Source: Gallionella sp. (GTDB lineage Bacteria > Pseudomonadota > Gammaproteobacteria > Burkholderiales > Gallionellaceae). From it: a stretch of 64,000 bases of DNA. This document shows positions 8,544 to 17,042 of this stretch, piece by piece; the first letter of the stretch is position 1, and every line of letters begins with the position of its first letter. Position numbers and translations under genes: made by a program. Location: assembly GCA_030681375.1 (NCBI GenBank), contig JAUXWM010000081.1:1-64000 (forward strand). The letters are read 5' to 3'. The notes under the pieces were generated by a model that ran no database searches, had not been told where the DNA came from, and saw nothing but the letters and a program-made list of their open reading frames with translations.

Positions 8544-9845
8544 ATGGAAAAAGAACTTAGCCAGAAAAAACGTATCGCAACGCTCACTTTGGATGATGGT
8601 CGCCAGATTGAATTACCGATTATATCCGGTACCTTAGGGCCGGATGTTATTGATATTCATGAACTGGGGAAAGTGGGCCTGTTTACCTATGATCCGGCTT
8701 TTTTCTCCACGGCAAGCTGCACCTCCGAAATCACCTTTATCGACGGCGACGCCGGTCTGCTGTATTACCGTGGTTATCCGATCGAACAGCTGGCGGAAAA
8801 ATCGGATTTTCTGGAAGTCTGTTATCTGCTGCTGAATGGTCAGATGCCGACCGCCGAGCAAAAATCCGAATTCGAACACAAAATGAAGTCGCATTCCATG
8901 GTGCATGATCAGTTGGCGCGCTTTCTGAACGGCTTTCGCCGGGATGCGCATCCGATGGCGGTCATGGTCGGCGTGGTTGGCGCACTGTCGGCGTTCTATC
9001 ACGATTCGCTTGATATTAACAATCCGGAACACCGCGATCTGGCCGCGATGCGCCTGCTGGGCAAGGTGCCGACCATAGCCGCGATGGCCTACAAATACCA
9101 TAACGGTTATCCCTTTATGTATCCGGCCAACAAATTCAGCTATGTGGAGAACTTTTTGTACATGATGTTCGCCACGCCCGCCGAGGACTATGTGCCCAAT
9201 CCGGTACTGGTGCGGGCGCTGGAGCGCATTTTTATCCTGCATGCAGATCACGAACAGAACGCGTCCACTTCGACCGTGCGCCTGGCCGGATCGAGTGGCG
9301 CGAATCCGTTTGCCTGTGTCGCTTCAGGTATTGCCGCCCTTTGGGGACCGGCACACGGCGGAGCCAACGAGGCCGCGCTGAATATGCTGGAGGAAATCGG
9401 TGATGTGTCGCGGGTGGCGGAATATGTGCAGGGCGTGAAGGACAAAAAATACCGTCTGATGGGCTTCGGTCATCGGGTTTACAAGAACATGGACCCGCGT
9501 GCTGCGGTGATGCGTGAGACTTGTCACGAAGTGCTGAAAGAACAAGGGCTGGAAAACGATAAATTGTTCAAGCTGGCGATAGAACTGGAAAAAATCGCCC
9601 TGAATGACCCCTACTTCATAGAAAGAAGGCTGTATCCGAACGTGGACTTTTATTCGGGTATCGTGTTGCGTGCGATCGGTATTCCGACCAATATGTTCAC
9701 GGTCATCTTCGCCGTGGCACGCAGCATAGGCTGGATTTCGCAGTGGAAAGAAATGATGTCCGCGACTGACCGCAAGATCAGCAGGCCTCGTCAACTCTAT
9801 GTCGGCGCTAAACGGCGCGACTACCCGCCCCTGGACGAACGGTGA
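8544..9845 (+). CDS. gltA: Citrate synthase (type II, hexameric)
   Basis: The 433-residue enzyme condenses acetyl-CoA and oxaloacetate. The catalytic-site segments [19 protein letters not shown] (first His, residue about 235-240), [25 protein letters not shown] and the active-site aspartate in PNVDFYSGI are all present. I prefer the ATG at 8544, with AGGATGGG upstream, to the ATG at 8532. The stop codon overlaps the GTG start of odhA by four bases, so the two are coupled. Confidence 0.96.
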   Translation: MEKELSQKKRIATLTLDDGRQIELPIISGTLGPDVIDIHELGKVGLFTYDPAFFSTASCTSEITFIDGDAGLLYYRGYPIEQLAEKSDFLEVCYLLLNGQMPTAEQKSEFEHKMKSHSMVHDQLARFLNGFRRDAHPMAVMVGVVGALSAFYHDSLDINNPEHRDLAAMRLLGKVPTIAAMAYKYHNGYPFMYPANKFSYVENFLYMMFATPAEDYVPNPVLVRALERIFILHADHEQNASTSTVRLAGSSGANPFACVASGIAALWGPAHGGANEAALNMLEEIGDVSRVAEYVQGVKDKKYRLMGFGHRVYKNMDPRAAVMRETCHEVLKEQGLENDKLFKLAIELEKIALNDPYFIERRLYPNVDFYSGIVLRAIGIPTNMFTVIFAVARSIGWISQWKEMMSATDRKISRPRQLYVGAKRRDYPPLDER

Positions 9846-12757
9846 ACGAACACGCACATTTTCTCAAGATGATGCAGGACAACTCATTGTTGTTCGCCGC
9901 GCCTTTTGTTGAAGGCATTTACGAGCAGTATCTGCTTGATCGAAATAGCGTAACAGACGAATGGCGTAGCTATTTCGATGCCTTTCCGGCCTGGAATAAC
10001 AGCGCGCACGAACAGGCGCACAGCCCGGTTCAGCGCGCGTTCGAGGCTTTGCCGAATGCAATGGTCGCGCCTGATGCGGATCATGAACGCAAGCAGGTCA
10101 AAGTACTGCAACTGATCAATGCGCATCGCTTTCTGGGGGTGCGTGTCGCCAATCTTGACCCCCTCAACCGGCATGTCAAACCGGTTATTCCTGAGCTTGA
10201 CCCGGTGTATTACGGCTTCGCTGAAGCCGATATGGATACCACCTATGAGACGGGTTCGCTGGTGTCAGCGGCACGTCTGACGCTGCGCGAAATCATGCGC
10301 TTGTTGCGGCAGACTTACTGCGGGAGCATAGGCGCGGAATACATGTACATCAGCGATGTGCCGCAAAAACGCTGGATACAGGACAGGCTGGAGGGGGTGC
10401 GCGGTGTCTCCGGATATAACGCCGCGCAGCGCCGCCGTATCCTCGGGCGCCTCACCGCTGCGGAGACGCTGGAGCGTTATCTGCATACCAAGTATGTCGG
10501 ACAAAAACGTTTCTCGCTGGAAGGCGGCGAAACCCTGATCCCGTTGCTCGATCACCTGTTGCAGCGTGCGGGTGAGCAGGGCGTGAAGGAGGCCGTAATC
10601 GGCATGGCGCATCGCGGACGATTGAATGTGCTGGTGAACATACTGGGTAAACAGCCGCGCATGCTGTTCGCCGAATTCGAGGGTATACACGCGGAAGATC
10701 TCACTTCCGGCGATGTGAAATATCATCAGGGATTCTCGGCCAATATCCAGACACCGGGCGGAAAATTGCATGTTGCCCTGGCCTTCAATCCCTCGCATCT
10801 GGAAATCGTCAATCCGGTGGTGGAAGGCTCGGTGCGGGCGCGCCAGCATCGCCTGAAGGATAGAGATGGCAGCAAAGTTATACCGATACTGATGCATGGC
10901 GATGCGGCATTCGCAGGTCAAGGTGTGGTGATGGAAACGCTGAACATGTCGCAAACGCGCGGATTTCATACCGGCGGCACGTTGCACATTATCAATAACA
11001 ATCAGATCGGCTTTACCGTTTCGGACAAGCGCGACATGCGCTCCAGCCAGTATTGCAGCGATGTGGCGAAGATGATCGATGCGCCCATATTCCATGTCAA
11101 TGCGGATGATCCTGATGCCGTGATGCTGATCACTGAAATCGCGCTGGATTACCGCATGCAGTTTCAACGGGATGTGGTGATCGATCTGGTGTGTTTCCGC
11201 AAGCTGGGACATAACGAGCAGGATGAGCCGCTGGTCACGCAACCCTTTATGTACCGCCATATTCGCCAGCATCCGGGAACGCGCGCGCTCTATGCGCAGC
11301 GTCTGCTGGACGAAGGCGTGATTAACGCCGGGGAAGCCGAAGAGATGATCGTGAATTACCGTCAGGCGATGGACGAGGGGCATAACTCGATACAGCCTGC
11401 CTTGGAGAATGGCGGCAAGGCGCGTCAGGAAGTGCGAGCGCAGAGTGTATGGGCGCCGTTCAAACGCGGCACTGACTGGACTGTTCCGGTAGATACCTCG
11501 GTTCCGCTGGATCGGTTGCAACATCTGGCGGTACCACTGACGACCGTGCCGGGCAAGGTTCAGGCAGGCATGCCGTCGCTAGGCGGCGACTCGAAAAATT
11601 TCGTATTGCATTCGCGCGTGCAGAAAATTATCGAAGACCGCATTGCCATGGCACGCGGCGAATTGCCGCTGGACTGGGGGATGGCAGAAAATCTGGCCTA
11701 TGCCACGCTGTTGACCGAGGGCTATCCGGTGCGTCTGAGCGGGCAGGATGTCAAACGCGGCACGTTCTTTCATCGCCATGCCGCCTGGCATGACCAGAAT
11801 CGCGTGGAATGGCACGAAGGCGTGTACATCCCGCTGCAACATCTGGCACCCGATCAGGCGGATTTCGCGGTGAACGATACGCTGCTGTCCGAAGAGGCGG
11901 TGCTGGGGTTTGAATATGGTTACGCCACCGCCGAACCGAATTCGCTGGTGTTGTGGGAAGCGCAGTTCGGCGATTTTGCCAATGGCGCACAAGTGGTAAT
12001 CGACCAGTTTATCGCTTCAGGCGAGGCGAAGTGGGGCAGGTTGTGCGGCCTGGTAATGCTGTTGCCACACGGCTATGAGGGGCAGGGGGCCGAGCATTCC
12101 TCGGGGCGCATCGAACGCTATTTGCAACTGTGCGCCGATTACAATATTCAGGTCTGCATTCCTTCGACCCCGGCGCAAATGTTCCACTTGTTGCGCCGCC
12201 AGATGTTGCGTCCCACCCGCCACCCGCTGATCGTGTTCACCCCGAAAAGCCTGCTGCGCAGCAAGGAAGCGGCTTCGCCGCTGAGCGATTTTACCGGGGG
12301 CGGATTCCGTCCGGTGATCGCGGAAGTGGACGAACTGGATGCGGGCCGTGTGCGTCGCATTATCGCGTGCAGCGGCAAGATTTATTACGAACTGCTCAAC
12401 GCGCGCCGCGACAAGGGGAGAGACGATATGGCGATTATACGTATCGAACAGCTCTATCCCTTCCCGCATGCGGATTTCGCGGCACAGCTGGTGGCTTATC
12501 CGAATGCGACAGAATTCCTCTGGTGTCAGGAAGAGCCGGGGAATCAGGGCGCGTGGCATCGCATCCAGCATTATTTCACGCGCCATTTCCGCAAGGGCAT
12601 GCGCCTGGGTTATGCGCTGCGTCCTTCATCAGCCGCACCGGCCGCCGGTTATCTGGCGGTGCATAACGAACAACAGAAGGCGGTGATCGAAGCCGCGTTC
12701 CGTCCCGATCTCGATGTAAAGAATAATCCAGGAGCCTCTCGCCATGAGCATCATTGA
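9842..12757 (+). CDS. odhA: 2-oxoglutarate dehydrogenase E1 component
   Basis: The 971-residue thiamine-diphosphate enzyme decarboxylates 2-oxoglutarate and passes the succinyl group to E2. The N-terminal region [20 protein letters not shown] is the family's E2-interaction start. [43 protein letters not shown] (ThDP/Mg region), [22 protein letters not shown] and [17 protein letters not shown] are diagnostic. It starts at a GTG overlapping the gltA stop (GTGA). An ATG at 9869 or 9872 is possible but would lose the coupling. It overlaps odhB by 14 bp. The symbol sucA is equally used. Confidence 0.96.
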   Translation: MNEHAHFLKMMQDNSLLFAAPFVEGIYEQYLLDRNSVTDEWRSYFDAFPAWNNSAHEQAHSPVQRAFEALPNAMVAPDADHERKQVKVLQLINAHRFLGVRVANLDPLNRHVKPVIPELDPVYYGFAEADMDTTYETGSLVSAARLTLREIMRLLRQTYCGSIGAEYMYISDVPQKRWIQDRLEGVRGVSGYNAAQRRRILGRLTAAETLERYLHTKYVGQKRFSLEGGETLIPLLDHLLQRAGEQGVKEAVIGMAHRGRLNVLVNILGKQPRMLFAEFEGIHAEDLTSGDVKYHQGFSANIQTPGGKLHVALAFNPSHLEIVNPVVEGSVRARQHRLKDRDGSKVIPILMHGDAAFAGQGVVMETLNMSQTRGFHTGGTLHIINNNQIGFTVSDKRDMRSSQYCSDVAKMIDAPIFHVNADDPDAVMLITEIALDYRMQFQRDVVIDLVCFRKLGHNEQDEPLVTQPFMYRHIRQHPGTRALYAQRLLDEGVINAGEAEEMIVNYRQAMDEGHNSIQPALENGGKARQEVRAQSVWAPFKRGTDWTVPVDTSVPLDRLQHLAVPLTTVPGKVQAGMPSLGGDSKNFVLHSRVQKIIEDRIAMARGELPLDWGMAENLAYATLLTEGYPVRLSGQDVKRGTFFHRHAAWHDQNRVEWHEGVYIPLQHLAPDQADFAVNDTLLSEEAVLGFEYGYATAEPNSLVLWEAQFGDFANGAQVVIDQFIASGEAKWGRLCGLVMLLPHGYEGQGAEHSSGRIERYLQLCADYNIQVCIPSTPAQMFHLLRRQMLRPTRHPLIVFTPKSLLRSKEAASPLSDFTGGGFRPVIAEVDELDAGRVRRIIACSGKIYYELLNARRDKGRDDMAIIRIEQLYPFPHADFAAQLVAYPNATEFLWCQEEPGNQGAWHRIQHYFTRHFRKGMRLGYALRPSSAAPAAGYLAVHNEQQKAVIEAAFRPDLDVKNNPGASRHEHH

Positions 12758-13898
12758 AGTCAAAGTGCCGCAACTCTCCGAATCCGTATCTGAGGCAACT
12801 TTGCTGACCTGGCATAAACAAGTCGGCGAACAGGTAATGGAAGGGGAAAATTTGATCGACGTCGAAACCGACAAGGTGGTGCTGGAACTGCCCGCCTCGA
12901 AAAGCGGCGTTCTGACCCGCATCATCAGGGGTAACGGCGAAAAGGTAGCCAGCGAAGAGCTGATTGCGCTGATCGACACCGATGCAGTAGTGGTGCAGGT
13001 CGCTCCGGCAAAAGAGGTGTTGCATGCCGTGCCGCCCTCGGTGCGTAAACTCGCGCATGAGCTGGATGTGGATACCGATGCGGTGCAAGGCAGCGGGCGT
13101 AGCGGGCGCGTCACCCGGGAAGACGTGCTCAATGCGATGCAACAGGTATCACCCGGTCCGGCATCTCAGGAGGTACCGGCCATTGCGCCATCCGGCAACC
13201 GCCCGGAACAGCGTGTGCCGATGACGCGCATCCGCCAGCGCATCGCCGAACGCCTGCTGCAGTCGCAACAGAATGCCGCGATACTCACCACCTTCAACGA
13301 AGTGAACATGCAGCCGGTGATGGATTTGCGCAACCGTTACAAGGATGCCTTCGAGAAGAAACACGGCATCAAACTGGGCTTCTCCTGCTTCTTCGTCAAG
13401 GCGGCCGTACAGGCCTTGCAGCGTTTCCCCATCGTCAACGCCTCGGTGGATGGCACCGACATCATCTATCACGGCTATTTCGACATCGGTGTGGCCATAG
13501 GCAGCGAGCGCGGACTGGTCGTGCCCATCATCCGCGATGCCGACAAGTTGTCGTTTGCCGACATCGAAAAACAGATCGCCGATTTCGGCGCGCGCGCCAA
13601 GGTTGGCAAGCTGACCATGGAAGAGCTGACCGGTGGCACCTTCTCGATTTCCAATGGCGGCGTGTTCGGCTCCATGCTCTCCACCCCCATCATCAACCCG
13701 CCGCAAAGCGCCATCCTCGGCATCCATGCCACCAAGGACCGCGCGGTGGTGGAAAACGGAGCCATCGTGATCCGCCCGATCAACTACCTGGCCGTCTCCT
13801 ACGATCACCGCATCATCGACGGTCGCGAAGCAGTACAATTCCTGGGGGCGATCAAGGAAGCGCTGGAGTTTCCGGGACGCGTGTTGCTGGATTTGTAA
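12744..13898 (+). CDS. odhB: 2-oxoglutarate dehydrogenase E2 (dihydrolipoamide succinyltransferase)
   Basis: The 384-residue protein has three modules: a lipoyl domain with the lipoylated lysine in VETDKVVLE (about residue 43); a peripheral E1/E3-binding domain, PSVRKLAHELDVD to SGRVTREDV (about 95-130); and a catalytic domain ending in SYDHRIIDGREAVQFL with the active-site His and Asp. GGAG lies nine bases before the ATG. The E3 gene (lpd) that often follows is missing. Instead a degraded type I methylase gene starts three bases after the stop codon. Confidence 0.96.
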   Translation: MSIIEVKVPQLSESVSEATLLTWHKQVGEQVMEGENLIDVETDKVVLELPASKSGVLTRIIRGNGEKVASEELIALIDTDAVVVQVAPAKEVLHAVPPSVRKLAHELDVDTDAVQGSGRSGRVTREDVLNAMQQVSPGPASQEVPAIAPSGNRPEQRVPMTRIRQRIAERLLQSQQNAAILTTFNEVNMQPVMDLRNRYKDAFEKKHGIKLGFSCFFVKAAVQALQRFPIVNASVDGTDIIYHGYFDIGVAIGSERGLVVPIIRDADKLSFADIEKQIADFGARAKVGKLTMEELTGGTFSISNGGVFGSMLSTPIINPPQSAILGIHATKDRAVVENGAIVIRPINYLAVSYDHRIIDGREAVQFLGAIKEALEFPGRVLLDL

Positions 13899-13901
13899 AG
13901 G

Positions 13902-14648
13902 ATGAACCAAGACATACAAAAAACGCTGTGGGCAGCGGCTAATAAACTGCGCTCCAACATGGATGCCGCTGAGTACAAGCACGTCGTGCTCGGCCTCATT
14001 TTTCTGAAGTACATTTCCGATTCATTCGACGAGCGAAGAGTAGAACTCAAGGCCGCATTCGCCGTGCAATGGTCAATGCCGATGTGGTGGAAATCATGGT
14101 CGCCCTGTCGCCACAACTATTCTTCAATACGCAGATTCCGGCTTGCCTGTGGTTTTTGACCAAAGACAAAAGCAAGAACGGGCGTAACCGTAAAGGTGAA
14201 TTCCTGTTCACTGATGCCCGCAAGCTGGGGCGCATGGAAGGCAGGGTAAATCGCGTATTTGATGATGCTGACATCGAGAAAATCGCACTAGCAGTTCATG
14301 CGTGGCGCAATTCAGAACCAGTAGGTCGGCTTAGTCCTCAAGGGCGTAACCCGAAAAGCAGTGTTCGAGATCATAGCAATGTTGGGTTACGCGATGATAC
14401 CGCTAACCCCACCTACGCCGATGAGCCGGGATTCTGTGCCTAGGTGAAGCTGAGCACGATTGCCGAGCACGGCTATGTTCTCACTCCCGGTCGCTATGTC
14501 GGTGCGTAAGAAGTCGAAGATGACGATGAAGTCTTCGCCGACAAGATGGCGATGCTGACCACAAAACTTTCCGGGCAAATGGCGAAGGGTGCCGAGCTGG
14601 ATGAGGTGATACGGGCAAGACTGAGGAGACTGGGTTATGCTATGTGAA
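13902..14648 (+). pseudogene. Type I restriction methylase (hsdM) remnant with internal deletion, repeat insertion and nonsense codon
   Basis: The first 50 or so codons ([20 protein letters not shown] through [10 protein letters not shown]) are a normal HsdM N-terminus. The frame then jumps at about 14052-14064 to the late part of HsdM ([32 protein letters not shown]). A few hundred codons are therefore missing, including the SAM-binding and NPPF motifs. A 96-bp repeat sits in frame at 14321-14416. TAG at 14441-14443 ends that frame. The same-frame C-terminus resumes afterwards (AEHGYVLTPGRYVGA) but has TAA at 14507-14509 before ending at 14648. Function is lost. Confidence 0.85.
14321..14416. 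repeat. REP-like inverted-repeat element inserted in the hsdM remnant
   Basis: The 96-bp element begins GTAGGTCGGCTTAG and ends CTAACCCCACCTAC, imperfect inverted repeats of each other. Inside are CGTAACCCGA and TTGGGTTACGC, also inverted. It interrupts the HsdM C-terminal region between residues HAWRNSE and YADEPGFC without changing frame (32 codons). A one-arm relative lies at 15461-15490 beside a REP-associated transposase gene. Confidence 0.75.
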
Positions 14649-14667
14649 ATGAAATCAGGAGACAAAC

Positions 14668-14874
14668 ATGATGCACGCCATTAGAGCCACTATAGACCCG
14701 CAAGGTCATATCCATTACACCGAGCCGGTTCGTGTAGATGCGCCGCGCCAGGCATTGGTGATTTTTCTGGATGAGGGAAACGAAACTGCCTTGTTGGCAC
14801 AGCCTGCGCTTTCAGATGATTGGCTCAAACCGGAGGAGGATGCGGCATGGGCGCATTTGCAGCCGGGCAAGTAA
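14668..14874 (+). CDS. Probable antitoxin of a MazF/PemK-type module
   Basis: This 68-residue protein opens with IRATIDPQGHIHYTEPVR, followed by PRQALVIFL. The pattern resembles short beta-rich antitoxins found before PemK/MazF toxins. The C-terminal half is acidic and probably disordered (LKPEEDAAWAHLQPGK), as expected of a toxin-binding tail. CAGGAGACAAAC precedes the ATG pair at 14668/14671. It overlaps the toxin gene by 28 bp. It sits inside the debris of an old type I restriction locus. Confidence 0.7.
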   Translation: MMHAIRATIDPQGHIHYTEPVRVDAPRQALVIFLDEGNETALLAQPALSDDWLKPEEDAAWAHLQPGK

Positions 14875-15188
14875 TCGTTGTTCCCTTCCCGTTTTCCGAC
14901 CTCACCGCGCAAAAATTCCGCCCTGCGCTGATACTGGCAGATGCTGGGCGCGGCGACTGGATACTTTGCCAAATCACCAGCAACCCGTTTGCCGATCCGC
15001 TGGCAATCGAACTGAACGAATCCGCCTTCATACAAGGCAGCCTGCAACGCATCAGCTATGCCCGTCCGGGCAAGCTCTTTACTGCTAATGACAGCCTATT
15101 TGCCGCACCGGCGGGTGTTTTACATGCAACGTATTTTCAGCAAGTGCGGGATGCGGTCATTGCCATGCTGCGAGGGGATGTCGCTTGA
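14847..15188 (+). CDS. PemK/MazF-family endoribonuclease toxin
   Basis: The 113-residue protein has the MazF-fold pattern. GQVIVVPFPFSDLTAQKFRPALIL lies at residues 7-30 (shown as two parts: the beta1-beta2 loop PFPFSDL and the conserved KFRPALIL). CQITSNPF is the third strand, and SYARPGKLF resembles the conserved S-x-x-R-P/K-L region. I place the start at 14847, where GGAGGAGG lies a few bases upstream inside the antitoxin gene. The pair appears intact even though the surrounding restriction genes are broken. Confidence 0.8.
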   Translation: MGAFAAGQVIVVPFPFSDLTAQKFRPALILADAGRGDWILCQITSNPFADPLAIELNESAFIQGSLQRISYARPGKLFTANDSLFAAPAGVLHATYFQQVRDAVIAMLRGDVA

Positions 15189-15229
15189 ACAGTGCCGATA
15201 AAGGAAGCGGGCAACCAAAGGAGTAGAAC

Positions 15230-15436
15230 ATGGCTGACGAATACATTGCTATCGTCGAGGGTACTTTCGAGCCGGAAGAAACCGAATTGCCGTTCGGCAA
15301 ACGCTGGGGCGGGGAACTGTTCCGGCTATCTCCTGAACATCTGGCGGCATTGCAGTCAGGCAAAACTTTGGCGCTAGATGTGATGAGCGAATATGTGACA
15401 TTTATCGCGCTGGAAAAACCCAATGATGCAAAATGA
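15230..15436 (+). CDS. Small uncharacterised protein
   Basis: This 68-residue soluble acidic protein has a good AAAGGAGTAGAAC ribosome binding site. The sequence (MADEYIAIVEGTFEPEETE, FRLSPEHLAALQSGKTLALDV) shows no motif I can name. It lies 41 bp after the MazF-type toxin and just before a REP-like repeat and a broken transposase. It could be a passenger gene of the same accessory patch. Confidence 0.5.
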   Translation: MADEYIAIVEGTFEPEETELPFGKRWGGELFRLSPEHLAALQSGKTLALDVMSEYVTFIALEKPNDAK

Positions 15437-15460
15437 TCTATCTGCTCTGAGAGCCCCTCC

Positions 15461-15490
15461 GTAGGTCGGGTTAGCGCAGCGTAACCCGGC
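15461..15490. repeat. REP-like palindrome next to a REP-associated transposase
   Basis: The hairpin GTAGGTCGGGTTAGCGCAGC continues into GTAACCCGGC, with arms GGGTTAGC/GCGTAACCC. It is located ten bases before the ATG of the transposase remnant. The same head sequence begins the 96-bp element at 14321, and a relative (GTTGGGCA...TGCCCAACCTAC pattern) is at 48021-48050. Confidence 0.75.
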
Positions 15491-15499
15491 AACCACACT

Positions 15500-15810
<311 letters not shown>

Positions 15811-15838
<28 letters not shown>

Positions 15839-16038
15839 AAGAGATCGCTCGGCAGCTTAACAACTTCCTGCGCAACAATCTCTCAGTCGATTGGTCAGTG
15901 CGTGAAACTGTGCGAGCCAAGATGAGGGCCCAAATTAAACTTATCCTGAAACGCCACAAATACCCGCCTGACTTGGAAGCAAAGGCGGTTGATCTGGTTT
16001 TGAAACAGGCCGAAGCATTGAGTGAGGCTTGGATGTGA
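15811..16038 (+). pseudogene. C-terminal fragment of a type I restriction subunit (hsdR)
   Basis: About 75 codons match the end of EcoR124-like HsdR proteins: [59 protein letters not shown], ending EALSEAWM. The upstream helicase and nuclease parts are absent and the fragment is joined directly to a broken transposase. Together with the hsdM remnant at 13902 it marks the two ends of a former type I R-M operon. Its stop codon overlaps the ATG of the next gene. Confidence 0.8.
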
Positions 16039-17030
16039 TGACAGAGCATTTTCGCGCCTACCGTATTTATGAGGAAAACGGATCATCCGCCGGACGCTTT
16101 GTCGAGATGACGCTGGATGACCTCGACCCCGGCGCAGTGGTCATCAAGTCGCATTATTCCAGCGTGAATTACAAGGACGCGTTGGCCGCAACCGGCGCGG
16201 GAAAAGTGATACGTCGCTTCCCCTGTGTCGGCGGGGTGGATGTGTCAGGGGTGGTGGAAATTTCGACGGACGCGCGCTTCAAACCGGGCGATGAGGTGCT
16301 GGTTACCGGCTACGAGATGGGCGTGGCGCATGACGGCGGTTTCGCCGAGTACGTGCGCGTGCCCGCCGATTGGGTCGTGCCGCTGCCGCAAGGCTTGACG
16401 CTATTGGATACGATGGCGCTGGGTACGGCGGGTTTTACAGCCGCGCTGTCTATACACAGGCTGGAACAAAACGAATTGCGCCCCGAGAGTGGAAAAATAA
16501 TTGTCACCGGAGCGAGCGGCGGGGTGGCGAGTCTGGCGATACAGATGCTGTCGCAGTTGGGCTATCACATCGTCGCACTGACGGGTAAGGATAGCGAGCA
16601 TGAATACCTGAAATCGCTGGGGGCGGCCGAAATCCTGTCGCGCAATGATCTGCTGATGGGTACGCGGCCGCTGGAAAAGGCGCTGTGGGCCGGCGCGCTG
16701 GATGCGGTGGGCGGCGAGACGCTGGCCTGGCTGACGCGCAGCATGCAACAGAATGGTGCGATTGCCAGCTTCGGCAACGCGGGCGGTATCGAACTGCACA
16801 CCACCGTGATGCCTTTCATTTTGCGCGGCGTGCGCCTGATCGGGATTGATTCTGCCGCGACCGCGATGCCGCTGCGACGCGAAATCTGGCGGCGATTGGG
16901 TACGGATTTATATCCCAGGCAGTTGGCTCAGACGACGCATTGCGTACCCTTAGCGCGATTGCCGGAAATATGTGCTCAAATGCTGCAAGGCAAGTCGCAC
17001 GGACGCACCGTCATACAGTACGCGCACTGA
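16038..17030 (+). CDS. YhdH/AcuI-type NADPH-dependent acryloyl-CoA reductase / quinone oxidoreductase
   Basis: This 330-residue protein of the medium-chain reductase family carries the YhdH/YhfP signature: SSVNYKDALAATGAGKVIRR (two residues beyond the usual core), FPCVGGVDVSGVV, and a Rossmann stretch VTGASGGVASLAIQMLSQLG near 150. There are no zinc-binding cysteines, as expected for this subfamily. AcuI members reduce acryloyl-CoA to propionyl-CoA; the exact substrate here is not shown. The ATG at 16038 overlaps the stop of the hsdR fragment. A TTG at 16029 is the alternative start. Confidence 0.85.
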   Translation: MTEHFRAYRIYEENGSSAGRFVEMTLDDLDPGAVVIKSHYSSVNYKDALAATGAGKVIRRFPCVGGVDVSGVVEISTDARFKPGDEVLVTGYEMGVAHDGGFAEYVRVPADWVVPLPQGLTLLDTMALGTAGFTAALSIHRLEQNELRPESGKIIVTGASGGVASLAIQMLSQLGYHIVALTGKDSEHEYLKSLGAAEILSRNDLLMGTRPLEKALWAGALDAVGGETLAWLTRSMQQNGAIASFGNAGGIELHTTVMPFILRGVRLIGIDSAATAMPLRREIWRRLGTDLYPRQLAQTTHCVPLARLPEICAQMLQGKSHGRTVIQYAH

Positions 17031-17042
17031 TTCCTGACAGCG

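Noticed and set aside
10265..11524. 419-codon open frame antisense to odhA
   Set aside because: It lies completely inside a well-conserved E1 gene and its sequence shows no domain. High-GC genes often leave such open antisense frames.
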